Assembly (NCBI GenBank): GCA_002388905.1 | Contig: DGNJ01000006.1 | Span: 181-11,797, forward strand | DNA: 11,617 nt | DNA from: Cellvibrionales bacterium UBA4495 | GTDB taxonomy: Bacteria; Pseudomonadota; Gammaproteobacteria; Pseudomonadales; Porticoccaceae | Reading direction: 5' to 3' | Shown: one piece after another, positions 1 to 7,388 of the stretch | How positions within the stretch are numbered: the stretch's first letter is position 1 | How the letters are laid out: each line of letters begins with the position of its first letter | The notes under the pieces: model-generated | What the model was told of the DNA's origin: nothing | The model's input: the letters and a program-made list of their open reading frames with translations, nothing else | The model's database searches: none | Translations under genes and position numbers: made by a program

Positions 1-324
1 GCGATCATGGGCAAGGGCCTGGGCGCGGACGTGGCGCTTATCACCGACGGTCGTTTTTCCGGCGGCAGCCACGGTTTCGTGGTGGGCCATGTCACCCCCG
101 AGGCGGCCGTGGGCGGTCCCATCGCCCTGGTGGAAGACGGCGACACCATTACCATCGACGCCGAGGCCCGGACCCTGACCCTGGGGATTTCCGAGCAGGA
201 AATGGCGAGCCGGGCCAAAAAACTGCCCACCCGCGAACCCGGTGCGCGGACGGGCGTGCTCGGCAAATACGCCCGCCTGGTGAGTTCGGCCTCGGAGGGG
301 GCGGTTACCGACAAGGGGCTTTAG
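1..324 (+). CDS. ilvD: Dihydroxy-acid dehydratase, C-terminal part (5' end outside window)
   Basis: The frame is open from base 1 and ends at a TAG at 322-324, giving the last 107 residues. They contain the conserved C-terminal block of the IlvD/Edd family: an [11 protein letters not shown] segment, then [14 protein letters not shown] and the [11 protein letters not shown] strand. IlvD is a cytoplasmic Fe-S enzyme that dehydrates 2,3-dihydroxy-3-methylbutanoate and its methylpentanoate homologue to the 2-keto acids of valine, leucine and isoleucine synthesis. The Fe-S cysteines lie upstream of the window. The related phosphogluconate dehydratase (Edd) shares the fold, but the wording of this tail fits IlvD better. 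The tail looks intact and is not fused to anything. The gene converges on the minus-strand operon that ends at 453. Confidence 0.93.
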   Translation, partial: AIMGKGLGADVALITDGRFSGGSHGFVVGHVTPEAAVGGPIALVEDGDTITIDAEARTLTLGISEQEMASRAKKLPTREPGARTGVLGKYARLVSSASEGAVTDKGL

Positions 325-333
325 GGCTTGCGC

Positions 334-394
334 GGGCGCCGGCCTGGCAGGCGATGGCGCCCGATCCCACGCTTGCGGCATCGCCATGGCCGGC
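334..394. other. Nested inverted repeats downstream of ilvD
   Basis: Ten bases after the ilvD stop there is a large potential hairpin. GCCGGCC (338-344) pairs with GGCCGGC (388-394), and GGCGATG (350-356) pairs with CATCGCC (379-385). A competing hairpin pairs GGGCGCC (334-340) with GGCGCCC (356-362). No T-run follows on either strand, so this is not a classical intrinsic terminator. It may protect the ilvD mRNA 3' end or assist termination between the convergent genes. Confidence 0.4.
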
Positions 395-421
395 TTGTGC
401 GGAAATTCAGCCGCCCCGCCG

Positions 422-455
422 AAAAAACCCCTGATACCGGTTTACCGGCCGGTCA
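422..455 (-). terminator. Putative intrinsic terminator of the Att-type operon
   Basis: Read on the minus strand, the stop codon of the lipoprotein gene begins an imperfect hairpin. TGACCGG pairs with CCGG, a TA bulge, then TCA. GGGG and six T (complement of 422-427) follow. The stem is short and bulged, so this is a modest call; position and T-run support it. Confidence 0.4.
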
Positions 456-1553
456 GTAGCCCGTCATCTCCAGGTAGCCATGGCCCAGGATCCGGCCGCT
501 CCGGGTGTCGACCACTTCAACCAGGCCCTCCCAGTAGGCGACGGCCAGATCCATGTGCTGGTCCGGCAGTACTGCCCTGACAATCAGGTCGAGGCCGGCT
601 TCCGGATAATCCAGCCGCCAGCGCACCGGGTACCTGCGGCCATCGGCGGAGCGCCACCAGTCCAGGGGCTCCAGGCCGATTTTGCCGGGCCCGATATCCC
701 GGCTCCGGCCATCCCGCGTCACCCAGGTGCCCCGGCTGGCGGGGTGGCTGGTTCCCTCCTCGTCGCGCAGCCGGTAGTACATCAGGTCCGCGCCCGAATC
801 CAGTTGCAGCGAAAACCAGTCCCAGCCCACCTGGCCCGCTGCCAGGGAACCGGTGCCCCATTCCCGGTCCAGCCAGGACAGCCCCGTTACGGCGTGTGTC
901 TCGCCCCGCCGGCGAAGGGTACCCTCTGTCTGTACCCGGGTGAACGAATAATAATAGCTGGCATTGCCCGGTTCCGGCCCCTTGCGACTGAGGCCCCGAT
1001 CACCCTGGAGCACCACCGGCTTGGCCGGTGCCAGTGTCAGGTTCAGGGCGAATGCACCGGCATCGACCCGCAGCCGCCAGACGCCGTCCTCTTCCCTCAG
1101 GTACCAGTCGCCCAGCCAGACCCGCAGATGCTCGCCGGAAGCACCGGCCAGGCCCAGTGCGCCCCGGGCAAAGCGTTGATCGGCAAGGTGCGCGGCCCCG
1201 GCCACGTCGGTAAGCGCCACGTGGGCCATCCATACCTGGTTGGTGGCCCAGGCCGAGGGCCGCCGCGGCGGCTTTGGCGCCAGGGCAAAACGGAAGAACG
1301 TCGCCTGGTAACCGAAAAGACGGCCCCGCTCATCGCGCAGATGACCGGTGAGATACCACCACTCGTTGCGGAAATCGGGATGGCCACCGTGATCCCGGGG
1401 AAATTGAAACTCCCGCACCGCCACCGCCCGGGCATAGCCCGCACTGCCGCCGGCACCCAGAATATCCCGCAGATCCATGGCACCGGACTCTTCGCGGCTG
1501 CCACAGCCGGCTGCCAGGAGTACAAACAACGTCAGCAGGACCCGGTATCCCAT
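453..1553 (-). CDS. AttH/CrtC-family lipocalin-like outer-membrane lipoprotein
   Basis: The 366-aa product begins with a lipoprotein signal peptide: a hydrophobic stretch from residue 5 and the lipobox LAAGC with the lipidated Cys at 17. The residue after Cys is Gly, not Asp, so outer-membrane sorting is expected. The mature part shows AttH/CrtC-like (COG5621-type) signatures: NEWWYLTGHL at 63-72, a WMAHVALTDV segment, YYYSFTRV and the GLSWLDREWG / GWDWFSLQL pair typical of the two-domain lipocalin fold. Family members include carotenoid 1,2-hydratase and AttH proteins encoded beside ABC transporters; most have no proven reaction. The ATG lies 3 nt after the permease stop, with a strong GGAGG Shine-Dalgarno inside the permease 3' end. 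The operon suggests it receives or processes a hydrophobic compound moved by the transporter; that role is inferred. Carotenoid hydratase is unlikely because no carotenoid gene is near. Confidence 0.85.
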   Translation of the reverse strand: MGYRVLLTLFVLLAAGCGSREESGAMDLRDILGAGGSAGYARAVAVREFQFPRDHGGHPDFRNEWWYLTGHLRDERGRLFGYQATFFRFALAPKPPRRPSAWATNQVWMAHVALTDVAGAAHLADQRFARGALGLAGASGEHLRVWLGDWYLREEDGVWRLRVDAGAFALNLTLAPAKPVVLQGDRGLSRKGPEPGNASYYYSFTRVQTEGTLRRRGETHAVTGLSWLDREWGTGSLAAGQVGWDWFSLQLDSGADLMYYRLRDEEGTSHPASRGTWVTRDGRSRDIGPGKIGLEPLDWWRSADGRRYPVRWRLDYPEAGLDLIVRAVLPDQHMDLAVAYWEGLVEVVDTRSGRILGHGYLEMTGY

Positions 1554-1556
1554 GAG

Positions 1557-4067
1557 CTACTCCTCCCGCAAAACCCGGGCCGGGCTCGTGCGGGCGGCAC
1601 GCCAGGCCGGATAAATGCCGGCAACCAGGGCCGCCACCAGCGCCAGGATTATCCCCTCGACGGCGGCGGTCGCCGGCAAGGTCTCCACCAGGGTCCAGCC
1701 AAACGCCCGCCGGTTGATCACATGGATCAGGACATGAGCCATGAGCAGGCCCAGGGGCAGCGCCAGCAGACCGGCGAGCAAGCCCATGGTTCCCGACTGG
1801 CTCAGCACCAGCCACCCCACCTGGTTACGGGTCATGCCCGTGGCCCGCATTACCGCCAGTTCCCGCAGGCGCTCCAGTTGCAGCAACATAAGGGCGCCGA
1901 AAACCCCGACGAACGCCACCAGCACGGTCAACAACCGCAGCACCCTGGTTACGGTGAAAGTCCGTTCGAACACCGCCAGTGAAGCCTCGCGGATTTCGGC
2001 ACTGGCCGTCACCCGGACAGCTTCCGGGTAGGCGTCTACCGCCGATCTTACCCGTTGCCGGAAGTCCGCCCCGGTGACGTCATCGGCCCGGTGCAGCACC
2101 ATGCCGGAAAGACCCCGGTCGGCCCAGAACTGGCGATACCGGGCCAGGGGCAGCAGAGCAAAACCCTCGGGGGAGCGGTAGTCCCGGAACAGGCCCAGTA
2201 TCGGCAGGGTCCGAAGCCCCCCGGCGGTGCGCAATGCCAGGGAATCCCCGGGCGCCAGACTCCGATGAAAGGCCAGTGCCTCGGAAATCAGCGCACCTTC
2301 CCCCGCCGCGAACCGCGAGCGAACCCCGGGGTCGGGGTCGATCAGGGGAAACCCCGAAAGTCCCTCGCCGGCACCCGCCACGGCGACCACCGTCAGCGGG
2401 CCGCCGTCGGTCTCCACGTCAACCTGCCGGCGCAACTGCCAGTCCGCGACTCCCGGCAACTGTTTTAAGTCCACAATCAGTGCCGGCGGCAATCCCGGCG
2501 CAGCCGATGCCGAGCCGGGGCCCGACAGGCTCAGGTAGACATCGCCCGCCAGGGTCTGCTCCAGCCAGAGTTCCAGGCTGACGCGAAAACTGGCCACCAT
2601 GGTGCCCATGCCCAGCGTGGCCGCCACGGCGACGCTGAGGGCGGCCACCGCCAGGCCGGTGCGGGAAAGGCCGGCGGCAATGCCCCGGGGCACCAGACGC
2701 GCCACGGTGCCGGTAAAGGGTTTCAGGAGAGCGCCGATGCCGAGGGTACACAGATAGAGTGCCGCCGGCACCAGGGCACAGAAGCCAAACACCAGGAGCG
2801 CCAGGGCAACAAAACCGAGCACCAGGCTGCGACTGTCGGCAAGAATCAACAACCAGCCCGCTGCAAGCAGTACAGCACCGGCAATGGACATCATCGGCAA
2901 CAGCCGCTGGCTGCGCCGTTCCAGCGAACTGCGCGTCATGGCGGTGGCGGGCGGCGTCCGGGCCGCTTCCAGGGCGGGCAACAGCGCCGCCACCAGGGTA
3001 ACGCCAAAGCCGAGAAGCACCCCCTTGAACAGTGCCAGGGTCGGCACCGCGAAGGCGCCGACCGTCAGGGTAAAATAAAGATCGTTGACGGTGCGCAGCA
3101 CCAGGTCCACCAATCCCTGGGCCAGAAGAACGCCCAGCACCAGGCCGAGACCGGTGCCCACCAGCGCCATGGCCAGGGATTCCAGCATGACGACCGCCAG
3201 CGTCCCCGCCCTGGTCAGGCCCAGGGCCCTGAGCAGGCCCCAGAGCCGGCGCCGCCGCACCACCGAAAACGTCATGGTGTTGTAAATCAGCAGGCCCCCG
3301 ACCAGCAACGCCAGAAGGCTCATGGCAGTGAGGTTGAGGTGGAAGGTCTCCGCCATCCGGCGTTTCGATGCCGCGCGCTCGTCGCTGGCAGCGAGTGTCA
3401 GCGCCTCCGGCAACCAGGCGGCAATTCGTGCCGCCTCCCGCTCTTCCAGGATCAGGTCGATGCGGTCCAGGACCCCCAGTCGATTGAGGAGTTCCTGGGC
3501 GGTAGCGATATCGGTAAGGATCAGGCCCTGCGGCGAACCGCCGGTAACGCCCCGGAACGTTCCCGCCACATTCAGGATTCGTTGGCGGCCCCGGTAAGTC
3601 ATTGGCAGCTCATCGCCCTTGCCCAGGGCCAGGGCCCGCGCGTCCGAGGACGACAAAAGCACCGTATCCTCCTGCCAGAGGCCGCCCGAATCGGCCTCGC
3701 CGGCAAGACCGACGCCGTACCGGTTCAGGGCGATCTCGGCGAGGGGATCGATACCCAGCAGGACATAGGTTTCGCCACGGACCCGTACCCGGTCGACCAC
3801 CACCGGCGCGCTCTGGTGAACACCCAGGTCCCGCCGCAGCTTCGTGAATAACGCCTCGGGAACCCCCGCCGGGCCACCGTAGATGGCGTGGCTGGCCTTT
3901 CCCGTCACCTGCTCCAGGGATAGTTCGAAGGCCCGCCTGGCGCTGCCGTTGGCAATGTCCACCGCCATCACCACAGCAACGCCCATGGCAATGCCGAGCA
4001 ATGTCAAAATGGCCTGCCAGCGGTGGCGGGCATGGAAACGCAGGCAGGCGCGAAACGCCAGCCTCAC
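1557..4067 (-). CDS. ABC transporter permease, duplicated FtsX/MacB type
   Basis: I chose the GTG at 4067 because its last bases overlap the ATPase stop (GTGA, 4 nt) and a GGGGA lies upstream; the frame stays open further upstream, but that part lies inside the ATPase gene. The 836-aa product has about ten membrane segments. TM1 is at 19-36, followed by a MacB-like periplasmic domain (about 37-243). FtsX domain 1 has helices near 245-265, 288-320 and 345-367, ending in ALLPALEAARTPPATAM. Linker helices follow at 395-411, 413-440 and 471-495, then a second periplasmic domain (about 500-705). FtsX domain 2 has helices near 707-729, 755-785 and 802-822, ending in IYPAWRAARTSPARVL. This is two FtsX units in one chain, as in YbbP-like proteins and like AttF and AttG joined. 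Such permeases use ATP for mechanotransmission or lipid/lipoprotein extraction rather than classical import. The substrate cannot be read from the sequence. Confidence 0.88.
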   Translation of the reverse strand: MRLAFRACLRFHARHRWQAILTLLGIAMGVAVVMAVDIANGSARRAFELSLEQVTGKASHAIYGGPAGVPEALFTKLRRDLGVHQSAPVVVDRVRVRGETYVLLGIDPLAEIALNRYGVGLAGEADSGGLWQEDTVLLSSSDARALALGKGDELPMTYRGRQRILNVAGTFRGVTGGSPQGLILTDIATAQELLNRLGVLDRIDLILEEREAARIAAWLPEALTLAASDERAASKRRMAETFHLNLTAMSLLALLVGGLLIYNTMTFSVVRRRRLWGLLRALGLTRAGTLAVVMLESLAMALVGTGLGLVLGVLLAQGLVDLVLRTVNDLYFTLTVGAFAVPTLALFKGVLLGFGVTLVAALLPALEAARTPPATAMTRSSLERRSQRLLPMMSIAGAVLLAAGWLLILADSRSLVLGFVALALLVFGFCALVPAALYLCTLGIGALLKPFTGTVARLVPRGIAAGLSRTGLAVAALSVAVAATLGMGTMVASFRVSLELWLEQTLAGDVYLSLSGPGSASAAPGLPPALIVDLKQLPGVADWQLRRQVDVETDGGPLTVVAVAGAGEGLSGFPLIDPDPGVRSRFAAGEGALISEALAFHRSLAPGDSLALRTAGGLRTLPILGLFRDYRSPEGFALLPLARYRQFWADRGLSGMVLHRADDVTGADFRQRVRSAVDAYPEAVRVTASAEIREASLAVFERTFTVTRVLRLLTVLVAFVGVFGALMLLQLERLRELAVMRATGMTRNQVGWLVLSQSGTMGLLAGLLALPLGLLMAHVLIHVINRRAFGWTLVETLPATAAVEGIILALVAALVAGIYPAWRAARTSPARVLREE

Positions 4068-4765
4068 CGGGATTGGTCCCCGCCGGCGGCGATAACGCCA
4101 TCCTCGAGAACGAGCAGGCGGTGGGCCCACTCCGCCACTTCACGGCTGTGGGTGGCAACGACGAGCCCGGCACCGTGCTCGGCCGCCATGGCGGAAAGCA
4201 GTTCCAGTACACGGTAGCCGGTGGCCGCATCCAGGTTGCCGGTGGGCTCGTCCGCCAGCACCAGATCGGGCCCGTGAACCATTGCCCTGGCGATGGCCAC
4301 CCGCTGTTGCTCGCCACCGGAGAGCTGATCCGGATAGCGCTCCCCGCATGCCTCGAGCCCCAACGCGGCCAGCATGGCCAGGGCCCGCTCCCGACTCTCG
4401 GCGTGGCTCCGGCCATTGAGCTCGAGGACCAGGGCAACATTTTCCGACGCCGTCAACGTCGGCAGGAGATTGAAAAACTGGTAAACGAAACCGATCCGGC
4501 GGCGCCTGACCAGTGTCCGGTCCCGATCTCCCAGCCGGGTCAATTCGACGCCCTGCAACCCGACAAGACCCCGCTCCGGCACGTCGATTCCACCGATAAG
4601 GTTCAGCAGCGTGGATTTGCCCGAACCACTGCGCCCCAGCAGGGCCAGCACCTCCCCGCACCCCAGCCGGAAATCGACACCGCGAAGTACGGGACGGCCC
4701 GCCGCTCCGGGGTAACGGAAACCCAGGTTCTCCACCTGCAACAGCGTATCGGATGCCTTGGCCAT
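4064..4765 (-). CDS. ABC transporter ATP-binding protein (LolD/MacB/AttE-like)
   Basis: The 233-aa product is a complete nucleotide-binding domain. Walker A is GRSGSGKST (44-52), the Q-loop Gln is at 96 in YQFFNLLPTLT, the signature is LSGGEQQ (148-154), Walker B is LVLADEP (168-174) with catalytic Glu 173, and the H-loop His is 206 in VVATHS. The ADEPTGNLD wording and YQFFNLLPTLT loop place it in the LolD/MacB/FtsE group, which partners FtsX-type permeases such as the one encoded next. It should act on the cytoplasmic face of the inner membrane. Its stop overlaps the permease GTG by 4 nt, implying translational coupling. Its ATG has only a distant GGAGGA, about 20 nt upstream within the end of the preceding gene; the preceding gene's TAG is in the same frame, six codons before the ATG, which excludes an earlier start. 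Confidence 0.93.
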   Translation of the reverse strand: MAKASDTLLQVENLGFRYPGAAGRPVLRGVDFRLGCGEVLALLGRSGSGKSTLLNLIGGIDVPERGLVGLQGVELTRLGDRDRTLVRRRRIGFVYQFFNLLPTLTASENVALVLELNGRSHAESRERALAMLAALGLEACGERYPDQLSGGEQQRVAIARAMVHGPDLVLADEPTGNLDAATGYRVLELLSAMAAEHGAGLVVATHSREVAEWAHRLLVLEDGVIAAGGDQSR

Positions 4766-4783
4766 GGGCGGCGGGGCGAGCGC

Positions 4784-5440
4784 CTATTCCTCCGGCATCC
4801 CCAGGGCGCCATGGTCGGCGCCCTTGAATACCGCAAGCCCCGTTTCCGTAAAGCGGGGTTCGCCGAGCAACGTCAGGCTCATGCTGCCGGTGCCCACGCC
4901 GGCGTCCATTTCAATGGCGATTTCACCGGCGAGGTAAGGCGACAGTGCCGCCAGGAGTCGATGGGCGATATTCAGGTCCGATGGGCTCACCCGCATCCAT
5001 ATTGGCGATTCGCCGGTTTTGGCAGGTACCCCGTGCTCGCCGGCCGGCACCGCCTGCCCGAGACCGTAGTTTGCCAGGGCCTCCCCCAAGCGGGTGGCCA
5101 CCTTTCGGCGGCTTACTGATCCGGGCGCGGCATAGATTTCAAGGCGGGGGGCGAGCTGCTTGTAGTCCGCCCGGAAACGGCTGAGCCCCTGCAATACCCG
5201 TTCCCGCCGCTGTGCGCCGGGGGCGATATAGTGATCTTCCAGCCGCTCCACCTGTGCGAGTGACCCAAGCCGCACTTTCTGGACCTGGTCGGTCCGGTCG
5301 AGAACCACCACTGGGCCCGGCTCTGCCGGACCCCAGGTTCGACCCAGGAGAATCAACAGAAGGACAACAAGGAAAAGCGGTATAAGACCCCAGCCAAGGT
5401 ATTTTATGGCCGGATTCCTGGCCATGCTGAACCAGAACAT
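4784..5440 (-). CDS. Membrane-anchored protein of unknown family, first gene of the Att-type operon
   Basis: I do not recognise this 218-aa protein. It has a short N-terminal segment, one strong membrane helix (about 16-33, rich in Leu/Val/Ile) and no lipobox. The helix is followed by a soluble domain of about 180 residues, probably periplasmic, with alternating charged helices (about 60-105) and a more beta-like C-terminal half ending in Pro-Glu-Glu. There are no cysteines and no catalytic motif. The ATG at 5440 is preceded by GGGAG at good spacing; an alternative in-frame ATG at codon 6 would also keep the helix. The stop lies 18 nt before the ATPase start, so it very likely belongs to the same transcript. 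A periplasmic accessory subunit linking permease and lipoprotein, by analogy with adaptors of MacB-type systems, is conceivable, but the sequence does not resemble a MacA-type adaptor. Confidence 0.75.
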   Translation of the reverse strand: MFWFSMARNPAIKYLGWGLIPLFLVVLLLILLGRTWGPAEPGPVVVLDRTDQVQKVRLGSLAQVERLEDHYIAPGAQRRERVLQGLSRFRADYKQLAPRLEIYAAPGSVSRRKVATRLGEALANYGLGQAVPAGEHGVPAKTGESPIWMRVSPSDLNIAHRLLAALSPYLAGEIAIEMDAGVGTGSMSLTLLGEPRFTETGLAVFKGADHGALGMPEE

Positions 5441-5512
5441 GCATTAATCTCCCGGTTTCACTCTTCGTGCTTCACTCGGGCGAAATTGGAAATTGAAAGG
5501 CCCGCTACCTCC

Positions 5513-5548
5513 AGTATAGAGAGCGGCGCCGTTCAGGGCGAGGCGCCG
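5513..5548 (-). promoter_or_regulatory. Possible promoter and dyad upstream of the Att-type operon
   Basis: On the minus strand, TATACT (complement of 5513-5518) is a good -10 hexamer about 70 nt upstream of the first gene, but no convincing -35 lies at 16-18 nt. Where the -35 would fall there is instead an inverted repeat, CGGCGCC (5524-5530) and GGCGCCG (5542-5548). This could be an operator for an activator or repressor, or simply GC-rich background. Confidence 0.25.
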
Positions 5549-5618
5549 TCCGGCCTCTCACACCCGACTCTTGAAATCCACGACCGTAACACGTCCAGAA
5601 GGCCCCGGCCCCGGCCGT

Positions 5619-5645
5619 AAAAAAGCCGGCTCTTGAGCCGGCTTT
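5619..5645 (-). terminator. Intrinsic terminator of the P450 gene
   Basis: A perfect 11-bp inverted repeat, AAAGCCGGCTC (5622-5632) and GAGCCGGCTTT (5635-5645), is separated by two bases. Read on the minus strand it is followed by six T (complement of 5619-5624). It lies 26 nt past the P450 stop and separates that gene from the Att-type operon. Confidence 0.9.
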
Positions 5646-5671
5646 GGGGTGGACCATAAAGCGGAACAGGA

Positions 5672-6964
5672 TCAGGTGTCCCAGCGCACGTGAATGCTGT
5701 CGGGGCCGCGCAACTGCATCCCGCGAATTACGGGTTTGGGGTAATCCGGGTCCAGGCGAAGATTGGGCAGGTCCAGCAACATATCCAGGGCCGCTTCCAT
5801 TTCCACGGCGGCAATATGCTTGCCCAGGCAGGTATGAGCTCCGAAGCCAAAACTCAGTACCGGACGCATGGGCCGGTCGACCCAGAATTCGTTGGGCCGC
5901 TCATAGGTTTCCGGATCCCGGTTGGCGGCGGCGATACAAAGGGACACGGCGGTACCCTTGGGCACGTTGACGCCGCTAACCTCCATATCCTTGTCCGCAA
6001 TGCGTGCCAGGTAGGCGGCCACCGGTTCAAGGCGCATGGTCTCGGTGATAACCTGGGGGATCAGGGAGCGATCTTCCCGGACTCGCTCCAGGACCTCCGG
6101 ATGTTCGAATAACTGCACCATCATGTTGGCAAAGGTCCGGCTGGTGGTCTCGGCGGCAGCCAGCAGCAACATGCGCACGAAATTGGTAATTTCCTCGTCC
6201 GTGAACTTCTGACCGTCCACTTCGATATTGAGCATAAAGCCGATCAGGTCGTCGTGTTGCTCGCCGGCGGCGCGCCGGGCCTTGATGATGGGCAGCACGT
6301 GCTCGAAAAGCTGCTGCCCGGCTTCCATCGCCGCGGGCATGGTTTTTTTGGCCACCTCGGGGTCCACCTGTGGTCCGCCGAGAATACGCAGGGCCCAGCC
6401 GGCGAATTTCATCACCGCTTCCCGGTCCTCCGGGAAACCGAAAATATCGTAAACCACCCGCACGGGGAACGGCAGGGAGTACTCCCTGACCAGGTCGGCC
6501 CTGCCATTGGGACGCAGCGCATCGACAAACTCATTCTTGATGATGGGACGAATCCGGGTCTCGTTCATCTTGCGGATCACCGGCAGCATGAAGGGCGGTT
6601 GCAGAAGCTGCCGGAATTTCTTGTGTTGCTCACCGTCCATGGCGGTAAGCAGGAGGTTGTCCACCGCGGCACCGAAACCGTCCCCGTTGATATAGCTCTT
6701 CCAGTTTCCGGTATCGCGCAGTATGCCCATCACATCCTTGTAGCGGAAAATGCTCATCACCGGACGGCCGCTATTGCCGTAATCCGCCTGGCTCGGCACC
6801 TTGAAGCGGGCCAGGATGTCGCCATCCATGACGGGTGACTCCTCCCGCAACTCGTTGTACATGGGATAAGGGTTGGGGTCCGACAGGGTGCCGGTATAGG
6901 TATCGCTGACCACCAGGAAATCCCTGGCCATCTGATCGAGATTACGACTTTGGGGTTCACTCAC
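5672..6964 (-). CDS. Cytochrome P450 monooxygenase (soluble bacterial type)
   Basis: I chose the GTG at 6964: AGGAG lies 7-8 nt upstream and the promoter lies further upstream, whereas the longer in-frame ATG at 7051 sits inside that promoter. The 430-aa product has a full P450 layout: C-helix HKKFR (114-118) for haem propionate contact, I-helix LLLAAAETT (266-274), K-helix ETMR (308-311, the ExxR motif) and haem loop FGFGAHTCLG (372-381) with Cys 379 as iron ligand. There is no N-terminal membrane anchor or fused reductase, so it should be cytoplasmic and use a separate ferredoxin/ferredoxin reductase, neither of which is in the window. The I-helix has Ala-Ala where most family members have Ala-Gly before the Glu-Thr pair. 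The substrate is unknown; terpene, fatty-acid or sterol oxidation are all possible. It is transcribed alone. Confidence 0.93.
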   Translation of the reverse strand: MSEPQSRNLDQMARDFLVVSDTYTGTLSDPNPYPMYNELREESPVMDGDILARFKVPSQADYGNSGRPVMSIFRYKDVMGILRDTGNWKSYINGDGFGAAVDNLLLTAMDGEQHKKFRQLLQPPFMLPVIRKMNETRIRPIIKNEFVDALRPNGRADLVREYSLPFPVRVVYDIFGFPEDREAVMKFAGWALRILGGPQVDPEVAKKTMPAAMEAGQQLFEHVLPIIKARRAAGEQHDDLIGFMLNIEVDGQKFTDEEITNFVRMLLLAAAETTSRTFANMMVQLFEHPEVLERVREDRSLIPQVITETMRLEPVAAYLARIADKDMEVSGVNVPKGTAVSLCIAAANRDPETYERPNEFWVDRPMRPVLSFGFGAHTCLGKHIAAVEMEAALDMLLDLPNLRLDPDYPKPVIRGMQLRGPDSIHVRWDT

Positions 6965-7022
6965 GGATTGACTCCTGGAATTTGGCGCCTGGTGAAATAA
7001 GCGGGATAGCTTAACGGAAAGG

Positions 7023-7051
7023 AGTATAAAAAGAGAGGGAATTAATATCAA
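7023..7051 (-). promoter_or_regulatory. Sigma-70 promoter of the P450 gene
   Basis: On the minus strand, a -35 TTGATA (complement of 7046-7051) and a -10 TATACT (complement of 7023-7028) are separated by exactly 17 nt. Each matches the consensus at five of six positions. Transcription would start near 7016, giving a leader of about 50 nt before the GTG at 6964. This also supports that start over the upstream ATG. Confidence 0.75.
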
Positions 7052-7352
7052 CCAGGGCGAATCGGGACCATAAACACCAAATAAGGACTGTACCTTTGAC
7101 TGCTTTCGCCGTCCCGGAAAGCACCTCTGCTAAGCAGAAAAAAGACTAATCCCTGGCTTTGCGGTAGCCGCATCAGGACCCGGCATCCAACCTTGTATCT
7201 CAGGGTTACGACCGTGCGATTTACCCGTGAACCAGATTCCTCCCGGTTTTACCTCGCGCGATTCGCCACGGGATGGGTCGAACAAAAGGTGTACATAAGT
7301 CGAGACGGTCAAGCGGCCGGGCCCTGCTGTCAATAATAATATTGCGGATTCG
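7052..7352. other. Intergenic stretch with no supported gene
   Basis: Between the P450 promoter and the end of the CinA-family gene I see no convincing gene. An open minus-strand frame at 7130-7388 only continues an out-of-frame shadow of the CinA-family gene. A small palindrome, TCTGC-TAA-GCAGA, near 7123-7135 is followed by A residues on the plus strand, so it is not a plus-strand terminator; on the minus strand the T-run precedes it. No tRNA or known riboswitch was recognised. Confidence 0.5.
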
Positions 7353-7375
7353 ATAAAACCGCCGGGAAGTCGGCG
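7353..7375 (-). terminator. Probable intrinsic terminator after the CinA-family gene
   Basis: Thirteen bases past the stop, the minus strand reads CGCCG, a 6-nt loop and CGGCG (complement of 7360-7375), then GTTTTAT. The stem is only 5 bp but all G-C, and the T-run is short, so termination may be partial. Confidence 0.5.
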
Positions 7376-7388
7376 ATAGGATAATGAT

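Noticed and set aside
480..1982. A 500-codon open frame on the plus strand
   Set aside because: It lies opposite the AttH-like and permease genes and its product is rich in Pro, Gln, Gly and His with no family resemblance. Long antisense frames are expected at this GC content.
4001..5119. A 372-codon open frame on the plus strand
   Set aside because: It lies opposite the ABC ATPase and the 218-aa gene, both of which have clear motifs or membrane helix, Shine-Dalgarno signals and operon spacing. The antisense product resembles nothing.
6965..7051. Longer P450 start at the ATG at 7051, adding a hydrophobic N-terminus
   Set aside because: The apparent membrane segment would be encoded by the promoter region itself; the GTG at 6964 has a good AGGAG and gives a normal soluble P450.
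7123..7140. Palindrome next to a homopolymer run, as a terminator
   Set aside because: The six-base run follows as A on the plus strand and precedes the hairpin as T on the minus strand, so it has the wrong order for either direction.
7180..7300. Possible tRNA suggested by a TTCGA word
   Set aside because: No acceptor stem or T-arm pairing could be built around it on either strand.
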